Notes: generated by a model from the letters alone, not told the origin. DNA of 15,037 bases from JBEIVB01 sp040374085 (GCA_040374085.1 JBEIVB010000061.1:1-15037), one strand, 5' to 3'; counted from the stretch's first letter, positions 7,234-14,456 are shown. Program-made: numbers and translations.

Positions 7234-8040
7234 TTATGCGAGTTGATGCAGTACGTACAAAAATGGAGTGGTGTACCATAGGCTATCAAAGCGGTCGAGA
7301 ATGCCTCCGTGCCCGGGCAAGAGGGTGCCACTGTCTTTAACACCCAACTCGCGTTTTAGTTGCGATTCTACCAAATCTCCTACCGTACCGCCCACACCGG
7401 CAAGCATGCCCAGACAGGCAGCAAAGCCCGGTGCCCAATTCAACGCAGGCATGAGCTTGCTCAAAACAACAGCCAAGGCCACTGCCAGTGCAATGCCCCC
7501 AAGCGTTCCCTCCCATGTTTTGTTCGGAGAGACTACAGGGAAGAGTTTGGTTTTTCCCCACTTGCTGCCTACGAGGTAAGCACCGCTGTCGTTTATCCAA
7601 ATCAACCAGATGTAACCCATAAGAGGCCAAGGAGAAAAGAGGCCTCCAGGCGGCAGGCCCAAGCGGAGCAATAAGCCCACCGGAAGACCAACAAAGGCAA
7701 TGGCCAGCCAGGCACGCGTAATGTGAACCATGGAACCCACAGGAAACATCCACAATGCCAAGGCCAAAACCAAGGGCAGCATGAGCGCTCCAGCCCACAT
7801 GAAGGTTTGCCCCTGTCCCTTCCATAATATAAATGTTGTACACAATCCGAGAGCCACTATACAGAGCCTCCACACGACGGTTCCGTCTAAGGAAAAAAGG
7901 CGGGTAATCTCCCACATGCCCAGAAAAGCCAACAAGAGCCACCATGCGGCATACGTATAAGCAGAAAACAATAAGCTGCCCATAAGCAATACCACAAAAA
8001 CGGCTCCGGTAAAGGTCCGGGTCCAAAAACTACTCATCAT
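7234..8040 (-). CDS. cdsA: Phosphatidate cytidylyltransferase (CDP-diglyceride synthase)
   Basis: This inner-membrane enzyme makes CDP-diacylglycerol from CTP and phosphatidic acid, the branch point for bacterial phospholipids. The 268-residue protein has about seven or eight hydrophobic segments. Near the C-terminus it carries the complete family signature at 226-252: Ser226, KR 229-230, KD 235-236, HGG 244-246, and the final D-R-x-D at 249-252. The preceding conserved region has WINDSGAYLVGS (148-159) and SPNKTWEGTLGG (171-182). The start overlaps the DUF2007 gene by 11 bases (ATGATGAGTAG, where TAG ends the upstream gene). Either of the first two ATG codons may be used; the coupling makes both plausible. 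In related genomes I recall phosphatidylserine decarboxylase (psd) often following cdsA; here a dehydrogenase gene follows instead. Confidence 0.96.
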   Translation of the reverse strand: MMSSFWTRTFTGAVFVVLLMGSLLFSAYTYAAWWLLLAFLGMWEITRLFSLDGTVVWRLCIVALGLCTTFILWKGQGQTFMWAGALMLPLVLALALWMFPVGSMVHITRAWLAIAFVGLPVGLLLRLGLPPGGLFSPWPLMGYIWLIWINDSGAYLVGSKWGKTKLFPVVSPNKTWEGTLGGIALAVALAVVLSKLMPALNWAPGFAACLGMLAGVGGTVGDLVESQLKRELGVKDSGTLLPGHGGILDRFDSLWYTTPFLYVLHQLA

Positions 8041-8245
8041 CTTCTTCTATTTGGGCGATCAGGGTTTTGGCTTTCATCAGCATATCTTTAGGTACCATTA
8101 CTTGAATGGAACCGAAACTCAAGTAAGAGGAGTCTTGCTGATTGAGTACCACACATGGCACATTGTTTTCTTCCAGCATAGAACACCAAACGGCTGCCAC
8201 GGCTGCGGTTGGTGCTGTGGCAGCACACGCCCAAGATGATTCCAT
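8030..8245 (-). CDS. DUF2007 domain protein (putative signal-transducing family)
   Basis: This is a 71-residue cytoplasmic protein. The pattern CSMLEENNVPCVVLNQQDSS (21-40) followed by FGSIQVMVPKDMLMKAKTLI (44-63) is characteristic of DUF2007: an amphipathic helix, a short strand, a [NK]xxDSSY turn and a hydrophobic strand ending in VP. It resembles the ferredoxin-like fold seen in PII-like small regulators, but no ligand is known. I placed the start at ATG 8245, because its first base is shared with the TAA stop of the LUD gene (TAATG). Longer starts up to 8335 would run back into the LUD coding region and add Arg-rich residues that are not conserved. The segment SWACAATAPTAAVAAVW (4-20) is unusually Ala-rich for the first helix. 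The stop overlaps the cdsA start. The family assignment is good; the function is unknown. Confidence 0.85.
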   Translation of the reverse strand: MESSWACAATAPTAAVAAVWCSMLEENNVPCVVLNQQDSSYLSFGSIQVMVPKDMLMKAKTLIAQIEEDDE

Positions 8246-8853
8246 TATGCGCCCTCCGAGTCGTCTATAAGAAAAACGAATAAATCCCGCTGGCCTCTTA
8301 AATCGGGCGACAGAAGGTGAAATCCGGTTGGCCACCCTTGTTGGTATTTCTGCTTAAAGAGCCTCAGCGCTTCTCGGGTTTCGTGGGTTACCTGCGCAGT
8401 GTGCGCCACCACCAGCTGAGGACCCGGTGTTGGATTCCACAAAACCCCTCCGGTTTGCTCAGTGGAAAACAACACGCATCCCGTTGATGCCACCAACTGC
8501 TCGCACGAACTCAACAATATATCGTTGCCTTTGGGAGCACCATATACCTCGAGTCCAGATTGATTGAGCATCATGCCAAGACCACTTTCATAACATAAAA
8601 AGGATGTCCACTTTTGTTCCTCGGAAAGGTACTTGAGGTTTTCAATGAATTCCTGCTCATCCAAACAAAAAATAAACTTCCCGCCCCGGTCGGTGAAACT
8701 CCTGGCGAAGACAATCTCCAAATCCTCCTCGGCACGCCCCACCACCGCCGACTCCATTTCTACAGCCGAGTCTTTTCCGGTGTCGCGCGTTTTGGTGAGC
8801 GTAGCTGCCCGAATGCGCTTCATGACTTTTTCTTTCAGGGTGCTTTCTTCCAT
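8245..8853 (-). CDS. Stand-alone LUD (LutC/YkgG-like) domain protein
   Basis: The 202-residue cytoplasmic protein has the LUD core. A helical N-terminus (residues 1-40) is followed by FARSFTDRGGKFIFCLDEQE (49-68), then DILLSSCEQLVASTGCVLFS (111-130), TEQTGGVLWNPTPGPQLVVA (131-150) and a helix with AQVTHETREALRLF (153-166). LutC of the lactate utilisation complex has this fold, but no LutA or LutB partner is here, so a lactate role should not be assumed. In Bacteroidota a LUD protein commonly follows ftsH, as it does here. LutC-type proteins usually end with a GPSxTADIE...GVHGP segment. In this protein residues 180-197 go straight from LLSPDLRGQRD to LFVFLID without it. The stop shares one base with the start of the DUF2007 gene. 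Met11 is an alternative start. Confidence 0.85.
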   Translation of the reverse strand: MEESTLKEKVMKRIRAATLTKTRDTGKDSAVEMESAVVGRAEEDLEIVFARSFTDRGGKFIFCLDEQEFIENLKYLSEEQKWTSFLCYESGLGMMLNQSGLEVYGAPKGNDILLSSCEQLVASTGCVLFSTEQTGGVLWNPTPGPQLVVAHTAQVTHETREALRLFKQKYQQGWPTGFHLLSPDLRGQRDLFVFLIDDSEGA

Positions 8854-8875
8854 GATGGATAGGTTGTAGGTTGAA

Positions 8876-8883
8876 CAAAAATA
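8876..8883 (-). promoter_or_regulatory. -7-like box in the ftsH terminator, possible promoter of the LUD-cdsA unit
   Basis: On the minus strand the sequence reads TATTTTTG, an exact TAnnTTTG match, lying 22 bases before the LUD start at 8853. It is formed by the 3' arm and T-tract of the ftsH terminator. Transcription would begin near 8869. This may be chance, since any terminator ending in TATTTTTG fits. Confidence 0.3.
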
Positions 8884-8912
8884 GCCGGCTCGTATCCACG
8901 AAACCGGCTATT
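8876..8912 (-). terminator. Rho-independent terminator after ftsH
   Basis: On the minus strand AATAGCCGG pairs perfectly with CCGGCTATT (plus positions 8904-8912 and 8880-8888). The 15-base loop can itself close a CGT/ACG mini-stem. A run of T follows (plus-strand A 8877-8881). The hairpin lies 24 bases after the ftsH stop and divides rsfS-ftsH from the LUD-DUF2007-cdsA genes. Confidence 0.8.
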
Positions 8913-8936
8913 GCCTGAGAGTTTTCAACAGCGCTG

Positions 8937-10964
8937 TTAACCTTCCGGAGCGGGCTCAGGAGCTTTCTCCTCGGCGGGAGTCTCGGGAAGGGAGAGGGTT
9001 TCCGGCGGTAGGGCTTTGGGTTCACTCTCCTTGTCGAATGGCCGCTTACCAATCAACCGCTCCAAATCGTTTTGAAAAATAACCTCCTTCTGCAACAATT
9101 CATGGGCAATGGCCTCCAACTCGTTTCGCTTGCTCTTCAACAACTCTAGGGTAAGCTGGTAAGCATCTTCTATGATTTTTTTCACCTCTTCATCTATGGC
9201 CTGAGCGGTGGCTTCTGAGTAGGGCTTGGTGAAGTTGTAGTCGGGGGCCTTAGGGTCGTAAAATGAAACGTTGCCAATGCGGCGGTTCATGCCGTATATG
9301 GTAACCATTCCATAGGCCATTTTGGTGATGCGTTCCAAATCGCTTAAAGCTCCGGTAGAGACTTTCCCAAACACAATTTCTTCTGCTGCTCGGCCACCCA
9401 AACTCATGCACATGGTGTCGGTAAGTTGCTCGGCGGTATATAGAAACTGCTCCTTGGGCAGGTATTGAGCATAGCCCAAGGCTGCTACGCCGCGGGGCAC
9501 TATGCTCACTTTCACCAAAGGATCGGTATGCTCCAGAAACCAACCCACAACGGCATGGCCCGCCTCGTGGTAAGCCACAATTTTTTTCTCAATAGGAGAA
9601 ATCAGTTTGTTTTTTTTCTCCAATCCGCCAATCACGCGGTCAATGGCATCCTGAAAGTCTTGCATATCCACCGATGTTTTCGAATGGCGAGCAGCAATGA
9701 GAGCAGCCTCGTTGCACACGTTTGCAATTTCGGCACCCGCAAAGCCCGGCGTCTGGGTGGCCAGATTCTGTGCGTTCACATCAGCAGAAAGTTTGAGGGG
9801 CTTCAGGTGAACTTTAAAAATGGCTTCTCTACCTATAAGATCAGGCTTATCAACCGATATCATACGGTCGAAGCGGCCTGGGCGAAGGAGGGCAGGATCG
9901 AGGATATCGGGCCGATTGGTGGCAGCAAGGATGATGATGCCCGAGTTGGTGCCAAAGCCGTCCATCTCTACCAACAAAGAGTTGAGGGTATTCTCGCGCT
10001 CATCGTTTCCACCCTGAATGGAGTTTCTGCTGCGCGAACGTCCAATGGCATCTATTTCATCAATAAAAATGATGCACGGCGCTTTGGCTTTGGCCTGCAC
10101 AAACAAATCGCGCACACGAGCAGCACCCACTCCCACAAACATCTCCACAAAATCAGAACCCGACAGGGAAAAGAACGGTACATTCGCCTCTCCGGCTACC
10201 GCCTTGGCCAACAGGGTTTTTCCGGTGCCGGGAGGTCCCACCAACAGCGCACCTTTTGGAATTTTTCCACCCAGATTGGTGAACTTAGAAGGGTTCTTTA
10301 AAAAGGAAACAATTTCTTCAACCTCCTCTTTCGCTTCTTCTAAGCCGGCCACATCCGAAAAGGTAATTTTGATTTTATCCTCAGCATCATAAAGAGAAGC
10401 TTTTGATTTTCCAATGTTGAAAATCTGCCCCCCAGGCCCAGCTCCACCACTCATGCGGCGCATGATGAATAGATAAACACCAATCACAAGCAGGAAAGGA
10501 AGCAGGTATTCTAAAATTTCCAATCCCCAGTATTTACGAGTTTCGTAGGTTGGATACACTTTTTGGGCGGGAGAGAGCTGAGCCTGTGCATCCGCCATTT
10601 TGCGTTCGAAACTTTCCACCGAACCCACCTCCAAGGTGAAATGCGGACCTTTTGGACTTCTTTTAAAAGCGTCTTTGAATTGTGGGTTGTTGCTGAGTGC
10701 AGATTTTAGGGTAATCTCCGCATCCTCCTTATTTACAATAACAACCTTATCCACGTAACCGGGCCTCAACATTTCATTCTCAAATTTGCCCCAATTGATG
10801 GGAGCTCCGCCGCCCTGAAAATTAAAAACTTGTATAACCGCAAAAGCAAGGAACATAATGATGTAGATCCAATAAAAATTGAACCCTCCCTTGCCTGATT
10901 TTGGACTTTTTTTGTTCCCTCGGAAGCCGCTGCCTCCACTGGGTTGATTGCTTTGATTGCTCAT
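8937..10964 (-). CDS. ftsH: ATP-dependent zinc metalloprotease FtsH
   Basis: FtsH is a hexameric inner-membrane AAA protease that degrades misassembled membrane proteins and short-lived cytoplasmic regulators. The 675 residues show a Ser/Gly/Lys-rich N-terminal tail (1-28), membrane segment 1 (about 30-48), a periplasmic FtsH_ext-type domain, and membrane segment 2 (about 150-168). The AAA module follows, with Walker A GPPGTGKT (243-250), Walker B IIFIDEID (298-305), pore motif FVGVGA (276-281) and the second region of homology ATNRPDILDPALLRPGRFDR (348-367). The M41 protease domain has HEAGH (466-470), and the third zinc ligand is likely Asp542 in GALSDLER. The C-terminal 30 residues are rich in Pro and Glu and probably disordered. 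ATG 10964 lies 17 bases after the rsfS stop, so the two are co-transcribed. In E. coli FtsH controls lipid A and phospholipid balance by degrading LpxC, which fits its lipid-gene neighbour cdsA by analogy only. Confidence 0.98.
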   Translation of the reverse strand: MSNQSNQPSGGSGFRGNKKSPKSGKGGFNFYWIYIIMFLAFAVIQVFNFQGGGAPINWGKFENEMLRPGYVDKVVIVNKEDAEITLKSALSNNPQFKDAFKRSPKGPHFTLEVGSVESFERKMADAQAQLSPAQKVYPTYETRKYWGLEILEYLLPFLLVIGVYLFIMRRMSGGAGPGGQIFNIGKSKASLYDAEDKIKITFSDVAGLEEAKEEVEEIVSFLKNPSKFTNLGGKIPKGALLVGPPGTGKTLLAKAVAGEANVPFFSLSGSDFVEMFVGVGAARVRDLFVQAKAKAPCIIFIDEIDAIGRSRSRNSIQGGNDERENTLNSLLVEMDGFGTNSGIIILAATNRPDILDPALLRPGRFDRMISVDKPDLIGREAIFKVHLKPLKLSADVNAQNLATQTPGFAGAEIANVCNEAALIAARHSKTSVDMQDFQDAIDRVIGGLEKKNKLISPIEKKIVAYHEAGHAVVGWFLEHTDPLVKVSIVPRGVAALGYAQYLPKEQFLYTAEQLTDTMCMSLGGRAAEEIVFGKVSTGALSDLERITKMAYGMVTIYGMNRRIGNVSFYDPKAPDYNFTKPYSEATAQAIDEEVKKIIEDAYQLTLELLKSKRNELEAIAHELLQKEVIFQNDLERLIGKRPFDKESEPKALPPETLSLPETPAEEKAPEPAPEG

Positions 10965-10981
10965 TCTCCTGGTTTTTTTCT

Positions 10982-11359
10982 TTACGATGCAATGTGCTCA
11001 ATCTGTCCATCCGACCACAGCTTCTCCAGCTGATAAAACGACCGGGCTTCGGGTTGAAACACGTGAATCACCATGTTTACATAATCGAGTAGAATCCACT
11101 CAGCATTGCTATATCCTTCACTGTGGAAAGGGTTTTCGCCGGTTGCTTTTTTCACTTCTTCATGCACCGAGTTGGCAATGGCTTCCACCTGAGTGTTTGA
11201 ATCGCCGGTTGCGATGATGAAATAATCTGAAACAGCATTGGGCAAGCCTTTCAGATTGACGACAAGCACATCTTTCCCTTTTTTTTCTGAGATGCCGTGG
11301 AGAATGGCATCCAATAATTGCTTTTCGGGATTGGGTGCGGTTGATTTTTGTTTGGCCAT
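10982..11359 (-). CDS. rsfS: Ribosomal silencing factor RsfS (Iojap family)
   Basis: RsfS binds ribosomal protein L14 (uL14) on the large subunit and blocks subunit joining when nutrients are scarce. The 125-residue product carries the DUF143/Iojap core: KGKDVLVVNLKGL (27-39), SDYFIIATGDSNTQVEAIA (44-62), then GYSNAEWILLDYVNMVIHVF (82-101) and RSFYQLEKLWSD (106-117). These are the most conserved blocks of the family. I chose ATG 11359, which gives the usual length. Upstream in-frame starts (11461, 11617) would extend the protein antisense into the divergent birA gene and add non-conserved residues. A -7 box lies 20 bases before the start. It begins the rsfS-ftsH unit. Confidence 0.96.
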   Translation of the reverse strand: MAKQKSTAPNPEKQLLDAILHGISEKKGKDVLVVNLKGLPNAVSDYFIIATGDSNTQVEAIANSVHEEVKKATGENPFHSEGYSNAEWILLDYVNMVIHVFQPEARSFYQLEKLWSDGQIEHIAS

Positions 11360-11372
11360 AGCCTTATTTTTG
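11341..11372 (+). promoter_or_regulatory. Candidate plus-strand promoter for birA, inside the rsfS start region
   Basis: TTG at 11341-11343 and TATTTTTG at 11365-11372 are 21 bases apart and match the Bacteroidota -33/-7 arrangement. The resulting transcript would have a leader of about 80 bases before birA ATG 11460. The -33 element lies inside the rsfS coding region, so initiation here could interfere with rsfS transcription. Confidence 0.3.
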
Positions 11373-11379
11373 AGGCCCG

Positions 11380-11387
11380 CAAAATTA
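11380..11387 (-). promoter_or_regulatory. -7 box of the rsfS-ftsH promoter
   Basis: The minus strand reads TAATTTTG, an exact TAnnTTTG match followed by C. It is placed so that transcription would begin near 11373, leaving a leader of about 14 bases before rsfS. No TTG is seen at the expected -33 distance. Confidence 0.45.
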
Positions 11388-11459
11388 GCCTTTTTTGGTT
11401 CGGAGACCGGTTTGGCTTCGAGCTTGTCAGGGTTTATGTGTAGGGGTTCAGCGCTGATC

Positions 11460-12245
11460 ATGGATATCCATCTACAAGGGAAGACGAAATTCGTAGGCAA
11501 ATATTTTTTGCATTGGACGAAAATCGATTCCACCAACGAAGAGGCCGGTAGGAGGCTTCGTTCCGACCATTTGCCCGACGGTGCTGTGCTTTCAGCCGAC
11601 TTCCAAACCGCCGGCAAGGGACAGCATCACCATGTGTGGTTGTCTGAGCCGGGGGCAAACCTCCTGTTCACGGTGGTTTTCCATCAACGCATCGCCATTG
11701 CCCATCAACACCTTTGGAACATGGCCATTTCCGTTGCCTGCGCCGATTTCTTGAAGGAGTTGGGAGTAGGAGAGTCCGCATTAAAATGGCCCAACGATAT
11801 GGTGGTTGCGGGTGGTAAGCTAGGCGGCATCCTCATCACCAATCAGGTGCGGTCGGCCCAAGAGTGGGCATCGGTGGTGGGCATCGGGATTAACCTCAAC
11901 CAGATGTTTCCTCCGGAACCCAGAATGACCTTTCCTCCGCTTTCCGTGAAGCAGATCACAGGCCGCCATGTGGACCGTGATGAGGCCTTAACCCGGTTGC
12001 TTTTGTTGCTGGAGGAGGCCGCCCTCTCCTTTCGCGCAGGGCGGTTTCAGAATATTCTAGAGTCATACCAGGCTCACCTATTTGCACGCAACCTCAACGC
12101 CGCCTTCGAGGGGCCTCAGGGAACCTTTGTTGCGCGCTTGCTTGGGGTGAACGAAAACGGGGAGGCAGTGGTGGAGATGCCCCTTGAGGGAGTGGAAAAA
12201 AGGCTTACGCACCCCACCTTCCGTTTCATGGGAATTCCGGAATAG
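11460..12245 (+). CDS. birA: Biotin--[acetyl-CoA carboxylase] ligase, catalytic domain only
   Basis: The enzyme activates biotin with ATP and attaches it to the carboxyl carrier protein of acetyl-CoA carboxylase, in the cytoplasm. The 261-residue protein starts directly with the catalytic fold (DSTNEEAGRRL, 23-33), so it lacks the N-terminal winged-helix repressor domain of E. coli BirA. KWPND (109-113) carries the catalytic lysine 109; GGKLGGILIT (118-127) and VGIGINLN follow, with a small C-terminal SH3-like domain. The biotin-loop motif, usually GRG[RQ]xG, reads GKGQHHHVW (52-60), losing two normally conserved positions (see findings). ATG 11460 fits the family start; ATG 11436 would add eight residues. 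The gene is divergent from rsfS, an arrangement I recall from other Bacteroidota. Confidence 0.93.
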   Translation: MDIHLQGKTKFVGKYFLHWTKIDSTNEEAGRRLRSDHLPDGAVLSADFQTAGKGQHHHVWLSEPGANLLFTVVFHQRIAIAHQHLWNMAISVACADFLKELGVGESALKWPNDMVVAGGKLGGILITNQVRSAQEWASVVGIGINLNQMFPPEPRMTFPPLSVKQITGRHVDRDEALTRLLLLLEEAALSFRAGRFQNILESYQAHLFARNLNAAFEGPQGTFVARLLGVNENGEAVVEMPLEGVEKRLTHPTFRFMGIPE

Positions 12246-12320
12246 TTCCTCTAACCAAATTCTTGAAATCCCCGTATTTCAAATTCCATTACCTTCAACG
12301 TTTTAACCATAAACCGTTTC

Positions 12321-14438
12321 ATGAAACATCTTTTCTCGTTTTCCCTTTTGCTGGCTGCAACCCTCTCTTTTGCTCAGCAAAGGCAAGCTCATTTGGGTAC
12401 AGAAATGCCTGCGCAACGTACGTGTGCCACGGTAGAATACAATCGTCAGCAGAGTCAAGACCCTCGTTGGGCGCGTGGATATGAAAGGGCAAGGCAAATG
12501 GCCGGCGCAGCGCTAAACAATGCACAAAGGTCACCCGGTGTTGTAATCACCATCCCCGTGGTGGTGCACGTTGTGTATGCCAACGCCAATCAGAACGTAA
12601 GCGATGCTCAAATCAACTCCCAGATTGCCATCTTAAATCAGGATTTTCGCAAACTGAACCCCGATGTTTCCCTAACACCTGCCCCATTCGCTCCTCTTGC
12701 AGCCGATGCGCAAATAGAGTTTTGTTTGGCCCAGCGCGACCCTCAGGGTAATGCCACCAATGGCATTACACGAACCAGCACAACGCATGGCGCTTTTTAT
12801 TTGGAAAACGATGTAAAATTTAACTCCACCGGCGGAAAAGATGCATGGAATACAGATGCTTATCTTAACCTGTGGGTGTGCAACCTCAGTGCCGGACTAT
12901 TGGGGTATGCCCAGTTTCCGGGTGGCGACCCGTTTACCGATGGGGTAGTGGTCAATTACACTGCCTTTGGCAATACGGGAACCGCAACGGCGCCTTACAA
13001 CAAGGGCAGGACAGCTACCCATGAAGTTGGCCATTACTTTGATTTGATACACATCTGGGGTGACGAACCGGCTTGCGCCCAAGACGACGATGTGGCCGAT
13101 ACCCCACAACAAAAGAACCAAAACGGAGGGTGTCCCACCTACCCACTCATCTCCGGTTCGGGTGCAAGTTGCTCCGGCACCGCACCGGGTGCGATGTTCA
13201 TGAATTACATGGACTATACCAACGACGCTTGCATGTACATGTTTACGCAGGGTCAGGCAACGCGCATGAATGCAGCCCTTACACAAAGCCGCACATCGCT
13301 CATGTCCAGTCTGGGTTGTCTCCCTCCAAGCGTTTCCTGTGGCACTCCTCAAGGGTTGCAAACGACCAACGTTACCAGTTCCACCGCTTTTGTGAGTTGG
13401 AGCGCTGTTCCTTCTGCCCAAAGCTACGTCGTTGAATACAAGCTTGCCTCTGCTGCCAATTGGACCACCGCCAATTCACCGGGCAGCTCCATAACCCTCG
13501 TAGGCTTACAAGCCTCAAGCAATTACCAATGGAGGGTTAAAGCGGTTTGTGCCGGCGGAGCCGGGCCTGTTGGCATCATTCAAAGTTTTACTACCGGAGT
13601 TCCCACAGTGCAAACCTGCGATACCCTCAGCAACTGGACAGCTGCCGCTACACCAGCACTCTACACATGTTTCAGCACCGCCAATAACACATGGGGTTAT
13701 GTTGCTGGTCACAACTCCTACGGCGACATTGCCAAGGTGGAAAAATTCACAGGGTTCTCTTCACAAAACCCAATCAGCGGTGCCATGGTGCGTTTTGGTC
13801 GTGCCAATGCCAACAGCCCTGCCAGCCAATTTCAGCTTAAGATATGGAACCAGTCAGGAACCATGCCGGGCAGCGTTATCGGCAGCACCAACGTTAATTA
13901 TACCACCGTACAACCTTCTTTGAATACCGGATGGGTGTATCTACCGTTTGGCAGTCAGATTGTGGTGCCTTCTACCTTCTTTTTGGGCATTCAGTTTGCC
14001 CCCAACGGAACCGACACCATTGCCCTTTACTCCAACACAAACGGACAGACGAACCCCGGCACTGCTTATGAGCAGTTCTCCGACAACACATGGCATGCCT
14101 TTACAGAGACACCTGCCAGTTGGGGAATCAACATTTCCTTGGCGATCCGCCCCGTTCTGTGCAACATTCCCACTGGAATTGCCGCCGAGCAAGCCTTGGA
14201 TGCTCTCGACGTTTTCCCAAATCCGGGTTCAGATGTGGTAAGCATCAATCTACAAGCAACCGATATGCGTGTGCAAGCAGAGTGGTTCAACGCGCTCGGC
14301 CAAAGGGTTGAACCTCAAGGTGTTTTGAACGGGTCTCTGCGGTCTTTTGACTTTGCCGGACAACCAGAAGGTCTTTACTACCTTAAGTTGCGCGCGGGCG
14401 ATCGCAACGTGGTGCGCAAATGGATGAGGGTAAAATAA
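12321..14438 (+). CDS. Secreted M43 family zinc metalloprotease with Fn3 and T9SS sorting domain
   Basis: This extracellular protease has 705 residues. It begins with a signal peptide (MKHLFSFSLLLAATLSFAQQ, cleavage probably near 18-20) and a short propeptide-like region to about residue 72. The M43 (pappalysin/cytophagalysin) catalytic domain runs to about 335. The zinc site HEVGHYFDLIHIWGD (234-248) gives His234, Glu235, His238 and His244 in the HExxHxxxxxHxxGD pattern, and the Met-turn region is MFMNYMDYTND (292-302). Several cysteines (251, 271, 284, 304, 333) suggest disulphides. A fibronectin type III domain covers about 338-426. An unassigned beta-rich domain covers about 430-615 (WGYVAGHNSYGD near 458; TAYEQFSDNTWHAF near 581). 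The tail LDVFPNPGSD...KWMRVK (629-705) is a type A T9SS C-terminal sorting domain, so the protein should cross the outer membrane by the type IX system. Substrate is unknown. It lies 75 bases after birA and ends at a strong terminator. Confidence 0.93.
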   Translation: MKHLFSFSLLLAATLSFAQQRQAHLGTEMPAQRTCATVEYNRQQSQDPRWARGYERARQMAGAALNNAQRSPGVVITIPVVVHVVYANANQNVSDAQINSQIAILNQDFRKLNPDVSLTPAPFAPLAADAQIEFCLAQRDPQGNATNGITRTSTTHGAFYLENDVKFNSTGGKDAWNTDAYLNLWVCNLSAGLLGYAQFPGGDPFTDGVVVNYTAFGNTGTATAPYNKGRTATHEVGHYFDLIHIWGDEPACAQDDDVADTPQQKNQNGGCPTYPLISGSGASCSGTAPGAMFMNYMDYTNDACMYMFTQGQATRMNAALTQSRTSLMSSLGCLPPSVSCGTPQGLQTTNVTSSTAFVSWSAVPSAQSYVVEYKLASAANWTTANSPGSSITLVGLQASSNYQWRVKAVCAGGAGPVGIIQSFTTGVPTVQTCDTLSNWTAAATPALYTCFSTANNTWGYVAGHNSYGDIAKVEKFTGFSSQNPISGAMVRFGRANANSPASQFQLKIWNQSGTMPGSVIGSTNVNYTTVQPSLNTGWVYLPFGSQIVVPSTFFLGIQFAPNGTDTIALYSNTNGQTNPGTAYEQFSDNTWHAFTETPASWGINISLAIRPVLCNIPTGIAAEQALDALDVFPNPGSDVVSINLQATDMRVQAEWFNALGQRVEPQGVLNGSLRSFDFAGQPEGLYYLKLRAGDRNVVRKWMRVK

Positions 14439-14456
14439 TCTTTCTTTCTCCATTCG

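Noticed and set aside
8246..8335. Longer start for the DUF2007 protein
   Set aside because: The added residues come from the LUD coding region in another frame; the TAATG junction at 8245 is the natural start.
8927..8938. Perfect 12-base palindrome AACAGCGCTGTT over the ftsH stop codon
   Set aside because: A few 12-base palindromes are expected by chance in 15 kb; it has no spacer or T-tract, and a proper terminator lies just beyond.
9465..10301. 278-codon open frame on the plus strand opposite ftsH
   Set aside because: It lies entirely antisense to a fully motif-supported ftsH and has no recognisable domain; long shadow frames are expected opposite conserved coding sequence.
11360..11617. 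N-terminal extension of rsfS to an upstream start
   Set aside because: It would overlap birA antisense by about 160 bases and add residues not found in the Iojap family; ATG 11359 has a -7 box at a suitable distance.
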